A stretch of DNA of 64,000 nt from Gossypium raimondii (lineage: Eukaryota > Streptophyta > Magnoliopsida > Malvales > Malvaceae): the NCBI RefSeq assembly GCF_025698545.1, contig NC_068572.1:2976001-3040000 (forward strand), in the 5' to 3' direction. A model generated the notes under the pieces. That model ran no database searches. It had not been told where the DNA came from and saw only the letters and a list, made by a program, of their open reading frames with translations. This document shows positions 47,520-58,189 of the stretch, piece after piece. Positions within the stretch are counted from its first letter, which is position 1, and each line of letters begins with the position of its first letter. The position numbers and the translations under genes are program-made.

Positions 47520-47820
47520 AATTTGACAATTTTTCTTAATATGGTCATCGATTTTTCATATTAGTATCGAAATTTAGTAATTTTTCATAATTTAGTCTCT
47601 AAACTTGAATTTTATTAAGATATAATGAACTAAAATTTGAAATTATGTCATATAACCATTTTACTTTTTAAAATTTTTTATCACGTGGTATAATCTCAGA
47701 ATATTATATCATCATATCTCAGCGAAATTTAAATTCAGGAACCAAATGGAGAAAAACTACCAAATTCAGGGACTAAAATGATAAAATTTACCGAATCCAG
47801 GGACCAAACGTTACTTTATT
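47520..47820. repeat. Foldback MITE-like repeat upstream of the carrier gene
   Basis: 'aatatggtcatcgatttttc' and 'taatttagtctctaaacttg' on the left are mirrored by 'aattcagggactaaaatga' and 'ccagggaccaaacgtt' on the right. The centre is 'cacgtggtataatctcagaa'. It ends about 105 bases before the TATA box. Confidence 0.5.
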
Positions 47821-47924
47821 CCAAACAAATTATCCCACGCTGCTTTTGTTGCCGTCCATATCGGCACGTGACGTAAGCGGCGTGCCCTCCTTGCCCTAGT
47901 CTCTCCCACTTGCACTGTATTTTT

Positions 47925-47930
47925 TATAAA
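47925..47930 (+). promoter_or_regulatory. TATA box of the ADP/ATP carrier gene
   Basis: TATAAA in 'tttttataaacccaat', followed about 30 bases later by a GC-richer leader start. The leader exon runs to 48072. Confidence 0.6.
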
Positions 47931-48072
47931 CCCAATAAAAAGGGAGTGCGGCCAGCAGACTTGCGCTCTTTTCAAAGCCTCTCGTCTCCTCTCCATAAAT
48001 CTCTCACTCAACGCAGAGCGAATAGGCGGAGACTTCCAAGAATCTATCGCATCAGCTAATCACGGTCTAAAG

Positions 48073-49042
48073 GTAACAATTTCTCTAAATTTTCAATATT
48101 AAACTTTTTAAGCAAATATCAGATCTGAATCTGATGTTCTACTTTTAGCTTCAATCTGTTCTAGTTCATCACTATTTCATTCTTTTTTTATTTATCTATA
48201 TTATAGCTGCACTTTTAGTTTTTCTTCATTGTTTGTTATTAGATCTGATTATTTTCTGATACTGTTGATCTGTGGTGAAATGTTTTGAAATGGTTTTGCC
48301 TACGTTCGATCTGATCTATCGTGTATATATTATTTTTTCTTGAAATTTACGCTTTATTCGTTAGATCTATTGGTGTTTACTGCTTTTGGTTGCAAATCGG
48401 TGGTGTGAGAATCTGTTTGGTTTGTATCCAACTCTCACTTGTTGAAATTTTAGATCCATTGATTTCCGTCACTTTTAGAGAGTCTCCTTTTTCACTCAAG
48501 AAAATCGATCATTTTTCACTACCTTTAGATCAGCTGCTGTTTTCTGCCTTTTCAAACTTCAATACGAGGCAAAATATATATGTATTTATTTGTAATATCC
48601 CTTACTGAAATTACTTGCATAAATTCAAAAAAGTTGATATGTTTATACATGCAGTGCAGTTTACGTGATTGTTTACTGTTCTACATGGTATTTATTTTAT
48701 GGTTTCTGCTTAAAATTGCCGCGTTGATTATGTTCTTGTATCTGTGATTCAATTTTGTATGTCCTTTTGTTTTTACTTCTAGTAATATGTTGTTCTTGAT
48801 GATATGTTCCAATCTTGCAGCATATCCCCTTAGTATGCCTTGTTGCACGGTTTACTCTTTCTTGTTAAAATAAAACCGTGATTCTACTTGATGTCTTCTA
48901 TATTTTGTTTTTCTTGGCTATAACATTTTTGTATCCATAATCTTACATCTGGCTTTGTTTCATTGTTGACAGTTAATGTGCATTTCTTTTCATTCTATTC
49001 TGTGTGTTCATGTGCTCATTTTCTTTCTTTCAATGAATTCAG
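48073..49042 (+). other. Leader (5' untranslated) intron of the ADP/ATP carrier gene
   Basis: Donor CTAAAG/GTAACA at 48072/48073 and acceptor GAATTCAG/AATGG at 49042/49043, one base before the start codon. The intron is 970 bases, T-rich, and rich in GATCTG-type phrases. Long first introns of highly expressed plant genes often raise expression; that role here is inference. Confidence 0.65.
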
Positions 49043-49043
49043 A

Positions 49044-50409
49044 ATGGATCAGGTTCAACACCCATCTATCATGCAGAAGGTAGCAGGCCAGCTCCTTCGT
49101 TCTAGCCATTCTCAAGATTTTCAAGGTTATAATGGGTCTTTCAGGAGTCCTGCTCTATACCAAAGGCGTGCTGCATATGGCAATTACTCCAATGCTGCTC
49201 TGCAGCATCCTGTCCGGGCTTTTGGAGACCTGTCTATGGTTCCATCAACAGCTTCTGCTATTTGCGTTCAGGCTCCTGCTGAGAAAGGATTTAGCAGCTT
49301 TGCTATTGATTTCCTCATGGGTGGAGTTTCTGCTGCTGTATCAAAAACAGCTGCTGCACCAATTGAGCGTGTTAAGCTTTTGATTCAGAACCAAGATGAA
49401 ATGATCAAAAGTGGAAGGCTCTCTGAACCTTACAAGGGTATTGGTGATTGTTTCAAGCGAACAATCAAGGATGAAGGATTTGGTTCTTTGTGGAGAGGGA
49501 ACACTGCCAACGTTATTCGTTATTTCCCCACTCAGGTTAGCAATTCTAACTTTTTATATATTACATTTTCTTTCGATTATATTTATTGCTCGTGTTTTAT
49601 ACTTATTCCTTTGTTCATTTTTCTACAGGCCTTGAACTTTGCCTTCAAGGATTACTTCAAGAGGCTTTTCAACTTCAAGAAAGACAGAGATGGTTACTGG
49701 AAATGGTTTGCTGGGAACTTGGCATCTGGTGGTGCAGCTGGTGCTTCTTCCCTTCTCTTTGTCTACTCCTTGGATTATGCTCGAACTCGTCTTGCTAATG
49801 ATGCAAAGGCTGCAAAGAAGGGAGGAGAGAGACAATTCAACGGTCTTGTTGATGTCTACAGGAAAACCCTAAAATCTGATGGTATTGCCGGGCTTTACCG
49901 TGGTTTCAACATTTCATGTGTTGGGATCATTGTTTACCGTGGTCTATATTTTGGAATGTACGACTCTCTGAAGCCAGTGCTTTTGACTGGAAGCATGCAG
50001 GTTAGTATGCAGGATGTTATCTGATACAACTATATATGTTGTCTTGTTACTTAAGCTATATTGTTTTTGTTGTAATGACATCTTGCTCTGTGTTACCCTT
50101 TGATAATTACAGGATAGTTTCTTCGCTAGCTTTGCTCTTGGTTGGCTCATCACAAATGGTGCTGGCCTTGCATCTTACCCAATTGACACTGTTCGTAGAA
50201 GAATGATGATGACTTCTGGTGAAGCTGTCAAATACAAGAGCTCGCTCGATGCTTTCTCTCAGATCTTGAAAAACGAAGGTGCCAAGTCTCTATTCAAGGG
50301 TGCTGGAGCTAACATCCTTCGTGCCATTGCCGGTGCTGGTGTGCTCGCTGGATACGACAAGTTGCAGCTCATTGTTTTCGGAAAGAAGTACGGATCTGGT
50401 GGTGCTTAA
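49044..50409 (+). CDS. AAC: Mitochondrial ADP/ATP carrier (adenine nucleotide translocator)
   Basis: Three coding exons, 49044-49535, 49629-50000 and 50113-50409, give 386 residues, the usual plant length. The protein exchanges matrix ATP for cytosolic ADP across the inner mitochondrial membrane. It has an N-terminal extension of about 77 residues typical of plant carriers, then three mitochondrial-carrier repeats with signature motifs PIERVK (from 106), SLDYAR and PIDTVR. The diagnostic RRRMMM hexapeptide is at 316-321. The last residues are [10 protein letters not shown]. Start: the first ATG after the leader intron, opening [17 protein letters not shown], as in other plant AACs. No lesion is visible. 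Confidence 0.97.
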
Positions 50410-51804
50410 ATTTAGGGTGGTACTATCTCCCTTCTTTTGTTATGTTTTAGGTTTTAAAGATGGCGACGAAAAGCTCGACACATTGAGAAATTTATTTCGG
50501 CAAAAAAATTCATTAATAATTCAGATTTAGGGGGGGGGGGAAGTTACTCCCTAAACGATTTTTACATTTGGGATGTGAAATTTTGATTTACCCATCTCGG
50601 ATTTTTGGTTTGGTTTTAAGAAATGAAGTGATGGATGTTTTATTTATGTCTGAAAACGGAAATGATCTGAAGTTTCAGGTTGAAAATTGGTTAACCGTCC
50701 ATGGAAGTTAATTTTATGCTTTTGGCCGGCAACGGAAATGAATTTATATGATGATATTTGTTGTCTTGATGCACAACGTTACTTTGTAAACTAATTTGAT
50801 AGTGAATTTAAGTTTGAAATAAGAATAAAATAAAGTAGTGTGAGATTAGTATTTTATAGTATGAAAAGAATAAAGTAGTGATATAAGAGAATGTATACTT
50901 TTGTTATATTAAATTTAACTTATCATCCACGCTGAAAACGATGGGATCATTTTGGGTTAAGTAACTACTCTTTGCTTTTGAATATTATATACATAAAACT
51001 CAGTTGGAATATTTTAACTGTTGTGCTCTTTACTCGAATGCGACTTCAACCGGATTAGACTAATAAACAAAGGATAAACATATGAATTTAATGAAGAAAT
51101 TTTTATACTAGGAGTTAAATTGCATATCTTTATTTTACTTCAATTAATTAGTAAATTAATCATTATAAGTTAGGTCAAAGAGAAAATTATCATTCTATTA
51201 AAATTTCTGTTCGTTCTTGCTATTAAAAATTGGTATCTGTATGCCAACATGAGATACATACGTCACGCCACATGTTACTGTTTGAAGATTGATTTTCTGT
51301 CTGTAAAATATAATCTCTCTTTACTCTTTTAGCTTCCATTGGTTAGTTTTTGACATGGCACTTTTTTGAGGATTTAGATTTAACTTCACACAAGTATTAT
51401 TCCTTTTATTTGTAGTTGTTTACTTTTTCTGCTTTCTGGTTTGTCTTTGGTTCAAAAATATCAGTCGTTTTGGTACAACTAAATTTAAGACTCTAAGCTG
51501 CTGAGTGCTTGTACTGTTGGTGGAAATAGTTTCAGCCAAAGGTCAGTGTATAACCGTAAAATCTGGACTAATTACAAACTTAGCCCTCAAATCATACAGC
51601 ATTTTCTATTTAGACACTTAATGTTTTTTAAATTAAAAAAATGGTAATTAAACAATCCATTTTATTTCATTTTATCTAAAAATATATAGCCACTAAAAAC
51701 ATAAAACATCATACGTTTGATTACAGTTTAATGACTGGTGGGTGAGATGGTTGTATGAAAGAGCAAGGATAAATATTAAAATTATACATGGAGTTTAATT
51801 TTAT
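50410..51804. other. 3' region of the carrier gene and intergenic DNA
   Basis: It contains a run of ten G at 50531-50540 and a possible AATAAA polyadenylation signal at about 50824. No further gene. Confidence 0.5.
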
Positions 51805-51880
51805 GTAAATATGCAGTAGAAGTATCATGGAAGCTCCTGTACTAGGAGCCAGATTGTATTTTTTCCTCTTATTTTGCTTT
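51805..51880 (+). mobile_element. Fragment of the 19914-20292 MITE family
   Basis: 'agtagaagtatcatggaagc', 'tcctgtactaggagccaga' matches the terminal 75 bases of that family only. Confidence 0.6.
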
Positions 51881-51984
51881 GAAAGAGTTTTCAAAAATCT
51901 ATCGTTTCAAATTTATGTTCTTTAATATAAAAGTAGTTATATTGTAAGAAGATTTTAATTTGAAATGTTTAATTTAACTCAAAC

Positions 51985-52140
51985 AATTCTGTTTGATTTA
52001 ACTCGACTCGAATTTCATTTTACTCGACTCGATTCGAAAAAAAAATTAAATCGAGTTAGGATGATAAAATAAGACCCGTCAATTTGATTAACTCGAAAAT
52101 TTTTCACTTGATTCGATCAAACACTCACCCCTACTCGTAG
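51985..52140. repeat. ACTCGACTCGA repeat, partial copy
   Basis: 'aactcgactcgaatttc', 'gaaaaaaaaattaaatcga' and the end 'caaacactcacccctac' recur at 54425-54835. Confidence 0.6.
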
Positions 52141-52369
52141 AGCTTGTAAAATTGATTCATTTTAACCGAGAATATTAAGTCTGCCTAATGGAATTAGGAT
52201 ATAATCAAGTTGAAATTGCAATGTGACTGTGGCGCTATGGCTTTTTTGGGCAGAATGAATAGTGGGTCTAATGAAATTAGGCATTAAGACATCAATATTC
52301 CATGGGTTTGTATTAGAGTTGCTCATGTGCAAGGGTAGCTAGAAGGCTGATAGGGCCCCGATTCCAATA

Positions 52370-52560
52370 AAATGAAAAATTATACATTTAAGCCTTTTAG
52401 AAATTTTAAAATTCTAAATTTGTAAAGGTAAAATTACACTTTAACTTCCTAAAAATGATAAAAAATTGATTTAACCCTTTACAAATTAATTATAAAAATA
52501 TAGACTATTAAAAATTACAATTTAATTTCGGTCCTCCCAGAAATTTTCTGGCTTCAGCCC
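52370..52560 (-). repeat. Dispersed AT-rich repeat, copy 2 (inverted relative to 1356-1645)
   Basis: 'aaaggtaaaattacacttta', 'tacaatttaatttcggtcct' and the ends 'ggccccgattcc' and 'cagccctactc' mirror copy 1. Confidence 0.5.
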
Positions 52561-53090
52561 TACTCATGGGTCTGGTCAAGCCAGACCTAAGCATGATATT
52601 AACATACTTTATGCTTGTCAAAACTTGGCCCAGCTCGAAATATTGACCTAAAATTTTGCCCAAACCCATTCATATTTGCAAAAGGCTAACCCAAATCCAT
52701 TTTAAGCCCGCCCATATTATTTTTTAAAATTTGTTAACAAATATTTATATTATATTATTTTAATGTTTAATAATTTTATACATTTTTTATTTATTAAAAT
52801 TTTTATATAATCATCTTAACATTATTTTAATGTTTATATTAGAGTAATATTATATATTTAATATAAATTTATTTTTTAATATATTCTAAATTACATAATA
52901 TATAAAAATAACATAATATAAAATATTAAAAACTTAAAAACGAGGCGAATCATGCCAAACTTGAACCTTAAATGTTAAAACCCAATCCCGACCTATATTT
53001 TAAACGAATTTAACTTTTTGCTTAAACCCAATTTTTAAATTTAATAATTTTTCTTAAATTCTCTCAAATTTCGGAATCAAACAGATATCC
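52561..53090. repeat. AT-rich repeat with GGGTCTGG / CCAGACC ends
   Basis: 'tcatgggtctggtcaagcc', 'cttggcccagctcgaaat' and 'caatcccgacctatatttta' are phrases of a dispersed plant repeat with Pro/Gly-poor, non-coding content. A weak relative is at 12840-13110. Confidence 0.4.
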
Positions 53091-54424
53091 CCAACCTTTT
53101 AACGGTTGTAGTCGGCATCATTGCTTACTTTGAAACTTTTGTTGATTAGCCGCATTTCATTAATTTTAATTTTACAAGACAGCTGTTTTTGAGTTGTTTG
53201 AGAATTTTCCACCCACTTTTTTTCTTGCCAGAAAATTGTGGCAATCACTGTCAATATTTTGGATTGAAGGATTTGATTATGGATTTGGGAAGGGCCACGT
53301 TTAGGGTTTGTTGGTGATTTTTGGTTTTTGATTAAGTGAAAATGAGACCTCACTCATAAAACACTTCCTTTGTCTGGGGTCAATATCTTTTATATACATA
53401 TCAATTCTGATTCAAAGCACATATAATTTACGTGAAAAATTATTATCTGAAAAAACTACAAGTAGAAGAGGAAATATTTACTAATGTTAAAAAATTAATA
53501 ATACGAGAAAAATTCGACTACTTCTATCTTCAGAGTTAAACAATCCTGTTATAATTAATGTCTGATAGAAAAATTATAATGTTGTTTTAAGAGCCCTAAA
53601 TCCTTTCCTATAAATCCCTTATTTTGTCTCTATTTTGTTTATTTAACAAGTTAGAGGGATTCGATTCACGCAATTCTAACATTAATATTCTAACGTTAAT
53701 ATATATAGAAATAGTAGCGAATGCTGTAGGGTATCAATGTTCCCAAAACAGCTTCTCAATTCTTGCGTCCTTATTATTTGTAAACCTTCGAATGGTACTA
53801 TTAATGTTGCTGCTGTAATGTTTGAGGGGTTGTGACATGAAGAATAATTGGATGGTTCCCTTCTTTACGTAACCATAGACCAGATGAAGAATAATAGGAA
53901 GGTCCCCAAAACAGTGTTGAGTAATCCGAGTAGGATTTCCCTAAAACAAGACAAAATACGTAAACCACATACCAGATTCAAGAGCATTCCTGTTTTACGA
54001 TGATGGTGGTGGTTGATGGAGACAGTGTGTATTGAGGGAAGCTACAGTGGGTGTGTGCTCAGTGGTGGCGATTGGCGACTGGTGAACGATGATGGTGGTG
54101 ACTGGTGGGTGTTGGCGGAGTGGAGAAGGCAAATGTGTTTTCTTTATTAGTTGATTTGAATGGAGAAAGTGGAAGAGAGGAGAGGAGAGGGCTAACTGGA
54201 CCGTGGGAAAAAAAAGAGTATAGGTTGGTTATCCAGGTTGAGTTGGGTTCGAGAAAAAAAAAAAAGCTTACTTGATGTTAAACTTGTTTTGTAAACAGAT
54301 ATCATTTTTTTTGACAGATTGACACATGATTAAGTCTAAGTAGAAGACATGTGATAATAATATAGAGAGATATAAACTGTATAATTAATTTCTTTCAATT
54401 ATTTTCCGTACGAAAAAAGAATTC
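53091..54424. other. Intergenic DNA
   Basis: No supported gene. 54000-54130 is rich in GGTGGT and GATGG and of low complexity; 54175-54190 is a GA-rich run. Confidence 0.45.
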
Positions 54425-54835
54425 TTTTAATTATTACGATTCGATTCGAAAAATTCAATAAAAAATTTAAATATTAAATTAAATGGTTCGAGTTATTCGG
54501 ATCAACTCGAATAAAAAATTAAAATTTTTGGTTTAACTCGAATATGAATTACACAATTCGAGCTATTCGAAAATCCTAATAGAAAAAAAGCCAAATTACG
54601 TCGTTTTGATAAATGTTTATTCATCTACCTTACTTATGTTGTTAAATAATCTTGTATTTTGTCTGCTAGTTAAATAATCAGTCAATGTAAAAGCAACATC
54701 GAGTATAAATAATATGATTCGTTAACTCGACTCGAATCGAAAAAATTTTAAATTGAGTTCGGTTGTTAAAATAGTATTCGTCAACTCGACTAACTCGAAA
54801 ATTTTTGACTCGACTCGATCAAATACTCACCCCTA
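54425..54835. mobile_element. ACTCGACTCGA MITE-like element, about 410 bp
   Basis: Starts with 'cgattcgattcgaaaaattc' and ends 'cgatcaaatactcaccccta'. Mirrored TCGAG/CTCGA phrases fill the interior. It resembles hAT-type MITEs ending AGGGGTGAG. It is non-coding. Confidence 0.5.
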
Positions 54836-55132
54836 ATTCTTATTGGATATATTATAATAATTACTATTACAAATTGTTATATTTGAGTAATGAATTAGAC
54901 TCAACATAATGTTGCCTTTAAGGAAAATAATGCTTTAAAAAACAAGGCTTACTTTACTGTACTGCACTTTACTGTGTTACCGGCCATGGCTATGGCCATG
55001 TCGAATAGTCGATGGCGACAGCGTCGTAGTTTGCGTACGTAAGAGTCAAATTAGTCGGGGCCTATACTTAGGTTCTTTTTCTTGTCTTCCTTTGAATAAA
55101 AATAGTGTCTGTCTGCAGGTGTGTGTTAGTTG
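54836..55132. other. Intergenic DNA left of the CACTA terminus
   Basis: No gene. 'ccatggctatggccatg' at 54984-55000 is a small palindrome. Confidence 0.4.
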
Positions 55133-55154
55133 CACTACACCAAAACAGGCTTTT

Positions 55155-55615
55155 AGCGGCGTTTTTAGTGGCGTTTGTATAAAAAACGCCGCTAAAAATC
55201 AAGCATTAGCGGCGCTTTTAAAATACCGCCACTAAAGATCGGGTATTAGCGGCGCTAAAAATGAGAATTAGCGGCGTTTTCCAAAAAGCGCCGCAAAAAA
55301 CCTAAGCCCAACGACGTCGTTTCCTGAGTTTTCGGGGCTTTAGTGGCGTTTTTCAAAAAGCGCCGCTAAAGATCTGGTCTTTAGCGGCATTTTTGGAAAA
55401 GCGCCGCTAATGCTCTGGTCTTTAGCGGCGTTTTTGGAAAAGCGCCGCTAATGCTCTGGTCTTTAGCGGCGTTTTTGGGAAAGCGCCGCTAATGTTCTAT
55501 TCTTTAGCGGCGCTTTTGTGAAAACGCCGCTAATGCTCTGGTCTTTAGCGGCGTTTTTGTACAAGTGCCGCTATTACTCTGTCTTTAGCGGCGTTTTTGG
55601 GAAAGCGCCGCAAAA
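55155..55615 (+). repeat. Subterminal hairpin repeats TTAGCGGCG...CGCCGCTAA
   Basis: About nine units of roughly 50 bases. Each is an inverted repeat such as TTTAGCGGCGTTTTTGG and AAAAGCGCCGCTAA, spaced by 'tgctctggtc'. They are typical transposase-binding repeats of CACTA elements. Confidence 0.9.
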
Positions 55616-55859
55616 TGTATTTTATCTTAATTGGTTTATTTCTAATTGAATATTTAAAATCTTAAAAAAATAGTGACACGTAGAAATAATTTGAAATAAA
55701 ATACATGGAAAAATAAAAATACTATTATTTAAAATATTTTTAAAGTTTTTTGGGTGCATAATTACCGATTACTTTTAATGTATATATTAAAAATTTCTTA
55801 TATAATCGTAGAAGAGATAGTATTAATTTTAAAATATTAAATTAATTATCATTATAGTT

Positions 55860-56402
55860 TAGGGTTTTTGTTTAGGGTATATGATTAATTTAAGATTTAA
55901 GGCCGGTTTAGGAGTTACTATTTTAAGGTTAATTTAGGGATCAGTATGGATTTAGGGATTATGATTTAAGGGCTGAGATTTAAGATTTAGGGGTTTAGGT
56001 GTTAGATGTTAGTGGTTAATAGTTAGGGATTTAGGTTTTAGAGATTTGATGGTTGGGGTTTAAGGTTTAAGGGTTTGTGATTTAGGGTTTAGGGAATAAG
56101 AATTAAGGGTTTAAGGTTTAGATTAATTAGTATTTTTTAATTTATATATTAAATAATTGTAAAAGAGATAATATTAATTTTATTATATTAACATTATGAT
56201 TATAGTTAAGATTTAAGGCCAGTTTAGGATTTACTATTTTAAGGTTTGGGGATTATATATGGATTTAGGGATTATAGATTAGAGATTATGATTTAAGTGT
56301 TGGGATTTAAGGTTTAGGGGTTAGGAGTTAGGGGTTAGGGGTTAAGAGTTAGGGATTTAGGGTTTTAAGGGTCGGGTTAAGGTTTAGGGTTTAGGGTTTA
56401 GG
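55860..56402 (+). repeat. Degenerate telomere-like TTTAGGG tract
   Basis: Many variants of TTTAGGG, TTAGGGG, TTTAAGG and GGTTTAGGGTTTAGG crowd 55860-56130 and 56210-56402, separated by an AT-rich spacer at about 56110-56200. The two halves share 'taaggccagtttagga' and 'ttactattttaaggtt' phrases, so the tract is itself a diverged duplication. Confidence 0.75.
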
Positions 56403-57409
56403 AATTTTTTAATTTATATATTAAATATATTCTTATATAATTGTAAAAGTGATAATAATAAATTTAATATATTGAAATTATGAGTATAGTTTATATTATT
56501 TAAGAGATATATAATAGATAGACTTTATGTATATTGAATGGTTAATTTGGGGTTTAAGGCTTATTTGAGATTTGTTAAATGATACAATTTTATACAATTA
56601 ATTAATGCTTTTATATTTAAAAATACTTAATCTAAACCATTTGATATATTTGATATGGATATATAGGTAATTATTTAATTTGGAAATAAAAATGAAATAA
56701 AAAAACTAAAATTTATAATATTATCTAATTCTTTTAAATATTACTTAAAATTTTAATTATTCTTTATGTAAAATTTATATGAAAGATACAATAATTGAAT
56801 ATAAAAAATATGAGAGCTTTAGCGGCGTTTTCAGAAAAAAACGCCGTTACTATGTATTAAAATTTCTCAAAACGACACCGTTTCAATTGAAGAATTTAAA
56901 TTTTTTAGTACCGGCGTTTTTATTAAAAACGCCGCAAAAAATGATTTCACTTGGCGCCCAAAATTCCCCTTGAAACCCCTAATTTCACTTTTAAAATTTC
57001 TCCGCCTAGTTGTCTTGCTCCTTCTCTCGTATAAATTTCACTCTTCCCTGTTTAATTTATTTCCATTTTGTTTTGAATAAATTTCAATTTCCTTTTTACA
57101 TTCGCCGCTGCAAGTGCAAATCCAAGGGCTGCCATCTTTCAATTCCAAAAATTTTATTTTTTCTCCTCGTAGATCCTTCTCCAGTTCATTGTTCTTTTTT
57201 CATTTTTCATTTCATTTCAGATTTTTTAAAAAAAAAATTGTTTTTGAATACTATTTTGGTTCAGTGAGGAAAGTGCCGAGCTTTGTGGTAGTCAGATCTA
57301 ATGGAACCATGAACTTGGAATTTTTGTGAGTGTTTCTGTATTAGGTTTTAAGAAGCCGAACTAATAGCCTTGCTTAACAGCAAGCACTACATACCAACGC
57401 CAGCTGAAG

Positions 57410-57506
57410 ATGGAGACGGAGAACCAGAACCCTTTTCAACTTGATGTGATAAATCTCCTTGCTTTTAACCCTTTTCACAACTTTCCTTCCCTCCCCACTT
57501 CCAGGT
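57410..57506 (+). pseudogene. First exon of an RRS1-like ribosome biogenesis gene, fragment
   Basis: ATG at 57410 opens METENQNPFQLDVINLLAFN and continues FHNFPSLPTS, ending at TTCCAG/GTTTGC (57506/57507). The phrase DVxNLLAFNPxHxFPSLPxSR matches my memory of the N-terminus of plant RRS1, the regulator needed for assembly of the 5S RNP into 60S ribosomal precursors. A leader-like region precedes it (57000-57409). After the donor only intron-like sequence follows to about 58180, and no EELV-type second exon is visible, so the gene is truncated here. Confidence 0.6.
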
Positions 57507-58189
57507 TTGCCCCTTTTGTTCCTTCCCTCCCCATTTTAGGGAGGTCTTTTATTTCATCTTTAGTGCTGATATATTTTCTCCTTAGTCTGGACTATGTCTT
57601 CTTGTCTATTATACCTATTGAACACTTCTATTTTGAAGTAAAATTGTTATAAACAACATGGAGGTTTTATTAAGCAACGAGGGTTATTTCTTCCATTGGC
57701 TTGGACGGCATGAAATTGTTTGAACTCTTTGAAGTAAATTGTGGTTGCATTTAGCTTTTTTTTTTTAACAAGTATTTGTTTGATTTATGTTTTCCTGAAA
57801 CTTTGGTACTCTTGTTCGAAGCTAGGATTATAATTTGTTCTTCTTGCTTGGTACTCTTGTTATTCTTTGTTAGTTCGTCACATGATATGTTCTTTTGTCT
57901 CGGTTTACTTACGATGGTAGATTAACAGATGATTCCAAGTCTGTCCTCAATATTCAACCCAATTGTTTCTGTTTTCTGTAATTATTACGACTGGAAATGT
58001 ATCTTGATTTATTGTGTTTTTTTTTCCTTTTGATTTTTGGCGACTTAATAATACGGCTTCACGGTTTAATATTGGTAGATCTTTACATTTATGACTAAAG
58101 TTAGATATGTTTCAAAGCTAGAAAGTAGAGTTGCAGCAATGGATGGATCTATTGTAAGTTAGATATAGCTCTTATTGTGTTTATTGAAG

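Larger units (their letters stand above)
55133..58185 (+). mobile_element. CACTA (En/Spm) transposon, left end and interior
   Basis: It opens with CACTACACCAAAACAGGC, the CACTA-superfamily terminal motif, preceded by a possible 3-bp target site TTG. Dense subterminal hairpin repeats on TTAGCGGCG follow (55155-55615) and recur at 56815-56940. No TNP2/TNPA transposase frame is present, and the opposite TAGTG end is not in the window; the Tat LTR from about 58190 may have interrupted or truncated it. The interior contains a telomere-like tract and an apparent RRS1 first exon, so this is probably a non-autonomous, gene-carrying element. The right limit given is where the retrotransposon LTR seems to begin. 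Confidence 0.75.

Noticed and set aside
53099..53353. Minus-strand basic frame of 84 codons
   Set aside because: No recognised domain, no splice context, Lys/Asn bias of AT-rich DNA.
54000..54130. Gly/Trp-rich coding region suggested by GGTGGT repeats
   Set aside because: No long frame on either strand without stops and no splice sites; treated as low complexity.
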